Below are positions 13,776 to 14,111 of a DNA stretch of 14,111 bases, piece after piece (position 1 is the first letter of the stretch; every line of letters begins with the position of its first letter). A program made the position numbers and the translations under genes. A model generated the notes under the pieces. That model was not told where the DNA came from. It saw nothing but the letters and a program-made list of their open reading frames with translations, and did not search any database. The DNA lies in contig JAABRC010000018.1 in NCBI GenBank assembly GCA_011391115.1, positions 1 through 14,111 of the forward strand, read 5' to 3'. The DNA comes from Candidatus Egaibacter danicus. GTDB lineage: Bacteria; Pseudomonadota; Gammaproteobacteria; Burkholderiales; Burkholderiaceae.

Positions 13776-14111
13776 TGAATCCAGAAAACCACCCCGCCCT
13801 CTACTGGCACCGTATTGATGACGGCCGCATCCAGTGCGACCTGTGTCCGCGCGACTGCAAGCTGCACGAGGGACAGCGCGGCGCCTGTTTCGTGCGTATG
13901 CGCGATGGGGATCAGATGGTTTTGACCACCTACGGCCGCTCATCGGGCTTTTGCATTGACCCGATCGAGAAGAAGCCGCTCAATCATTTCTATCCGGGTA
14001 GCAGCGTGCTGTCATTTGGCACGGCGGGCTGCAACCTGGCGTGCAAGTTCTGCCAGAACTGGGACATCAGCAAGTCCAGAGACATGGACCGGCTGATGGA
14101 TCAGGCGTCTC
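13775..14111 (+). CDS. amrS: AmmeMemoRadiSam system radical SAM enzyme (partial, 3' end outside window)
   Basis: 112 complete codons are visible, starting MNPENHPALYWHRIDDGRIQ. An N-terminal Cys cluster (QCDLCPRDCKLHEGQRGACF) precedes the radical SAM motif CNLACKFCQNW (CX3CX2C, ligands of the [4Fe-4S] cluster that cleaves S-adenosylmethionine). This arrangement matches AmrS, which is related to pyruvate formate-lyase activating enzymes. AAGGTG is upstream, and the ATG overlaps the AMMECR1-like stop by one base (TGATG). The substrate is unknown; an oxygen-sensitive cluster fits expression from an FNR-controlled locus. No stop is reached before the right edge. Confidence 0.93.
   Translation, partial: MNPENHPALYWHRIDDGRIQCDLCPRDCKLHEGQRGACFVRMRDGDQMVLTTYGRSSGFCIDPIEKKPLNHFYPGSSVLSFGTAGCNLACKFCQNWDISKSRDMDRLMDQAS

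Overview
The window looks like chromosomal DNA from a betaproteobacterium of the Burkholderiales, most likely a Comamonadaceae-type organism (Rhodoferax/Polaromonas-like). This is inferred from the high GC content, an orphan Bug-type (TctC) solute-binding protein, a CaiB/BaiF-HMG-CoA lyase-LysR catabolic cluster, and a low-oxygen stress cluster of a kind known in Burkholderia relatives. No tRNA, rRNA, CRISPR array, insertion sequence or prophage gene was seen. Gene density is high, and no stretch without a gene exceeds about 200 bases.

Layout. (1) 1-290, minus: 5' part of an HPF/RaiA-type ribosome hibernation gene, cut by the left edge. (2) 414-3726, minus: a catabolic unit read in the order HMG-CoA lyase-like, CaiB/BaiF CoA-transferase, Bug-family periplasmic binding protein. 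A LysR regulator (3834-4739, plus) is divergent from it, and the shared 107-bp promoter region holds a T-N11-A palindrome. Together they look like a capture, CoA-activation and cleavage route for a small branched (hydroxy)dicarboxylate. (3) 4796-8983, plus: a short KdpD-like sensor kinase, a KdpE-like response regulator overlapping it by 4 bp, and a Kup potassium transporter. Tandem TCCTKAT half-sites with 11-bp period lie in front of both the kinase and kup. (4) 9047-11032 (possibly to 11110), minus: a fused aconitase/isopropylmalate-dehydratase-family enzyme whose swivel domain comes before the Fe-S catalytic domain. (5) 11221-14111: an eRF1/L7Ae-like 'translational machinery' protein (plus), a PyrR-like phosphoribosyltransferase (minus) and an AmmeMemoRadiSam operon (plus: MEMO1-like, AMMECR1-like, AmrS radical SAM), the last cut by the right edge.

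The most striking regulatory signal is the palindrome TTGA-N6-TCAA, the core of FNR/ANR-type oxygen-sensing regulator sites. Reading by eye, I find it three times in the window, each time between genes: in front of the hpf-like gene, the translational machinery gene and the PyrR-like gene. Each box centre is 66-85 bp before the start codon, and a -10-like hexamer lies near where a class II FNR promoter would have it. These genes, and possibly the AmmeMemoRadiSam operon that diverges from the third box, are therefore likely members of one low-oxygen/dormancy regulon. The box before hpf is also a perfect 8-bp-stem hairpin just after the Bug gene, so it may end one transcript and start the next.

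A 45-bp, roughly 80% identical AT-rich element occurs twice (2701-2745 and 9011-9055), both times at the 3' end of a minus-strand gene. In the second copy it supplies the stop codon of the aconitase-family gene. I propose it is a dispersed genomic repeat.
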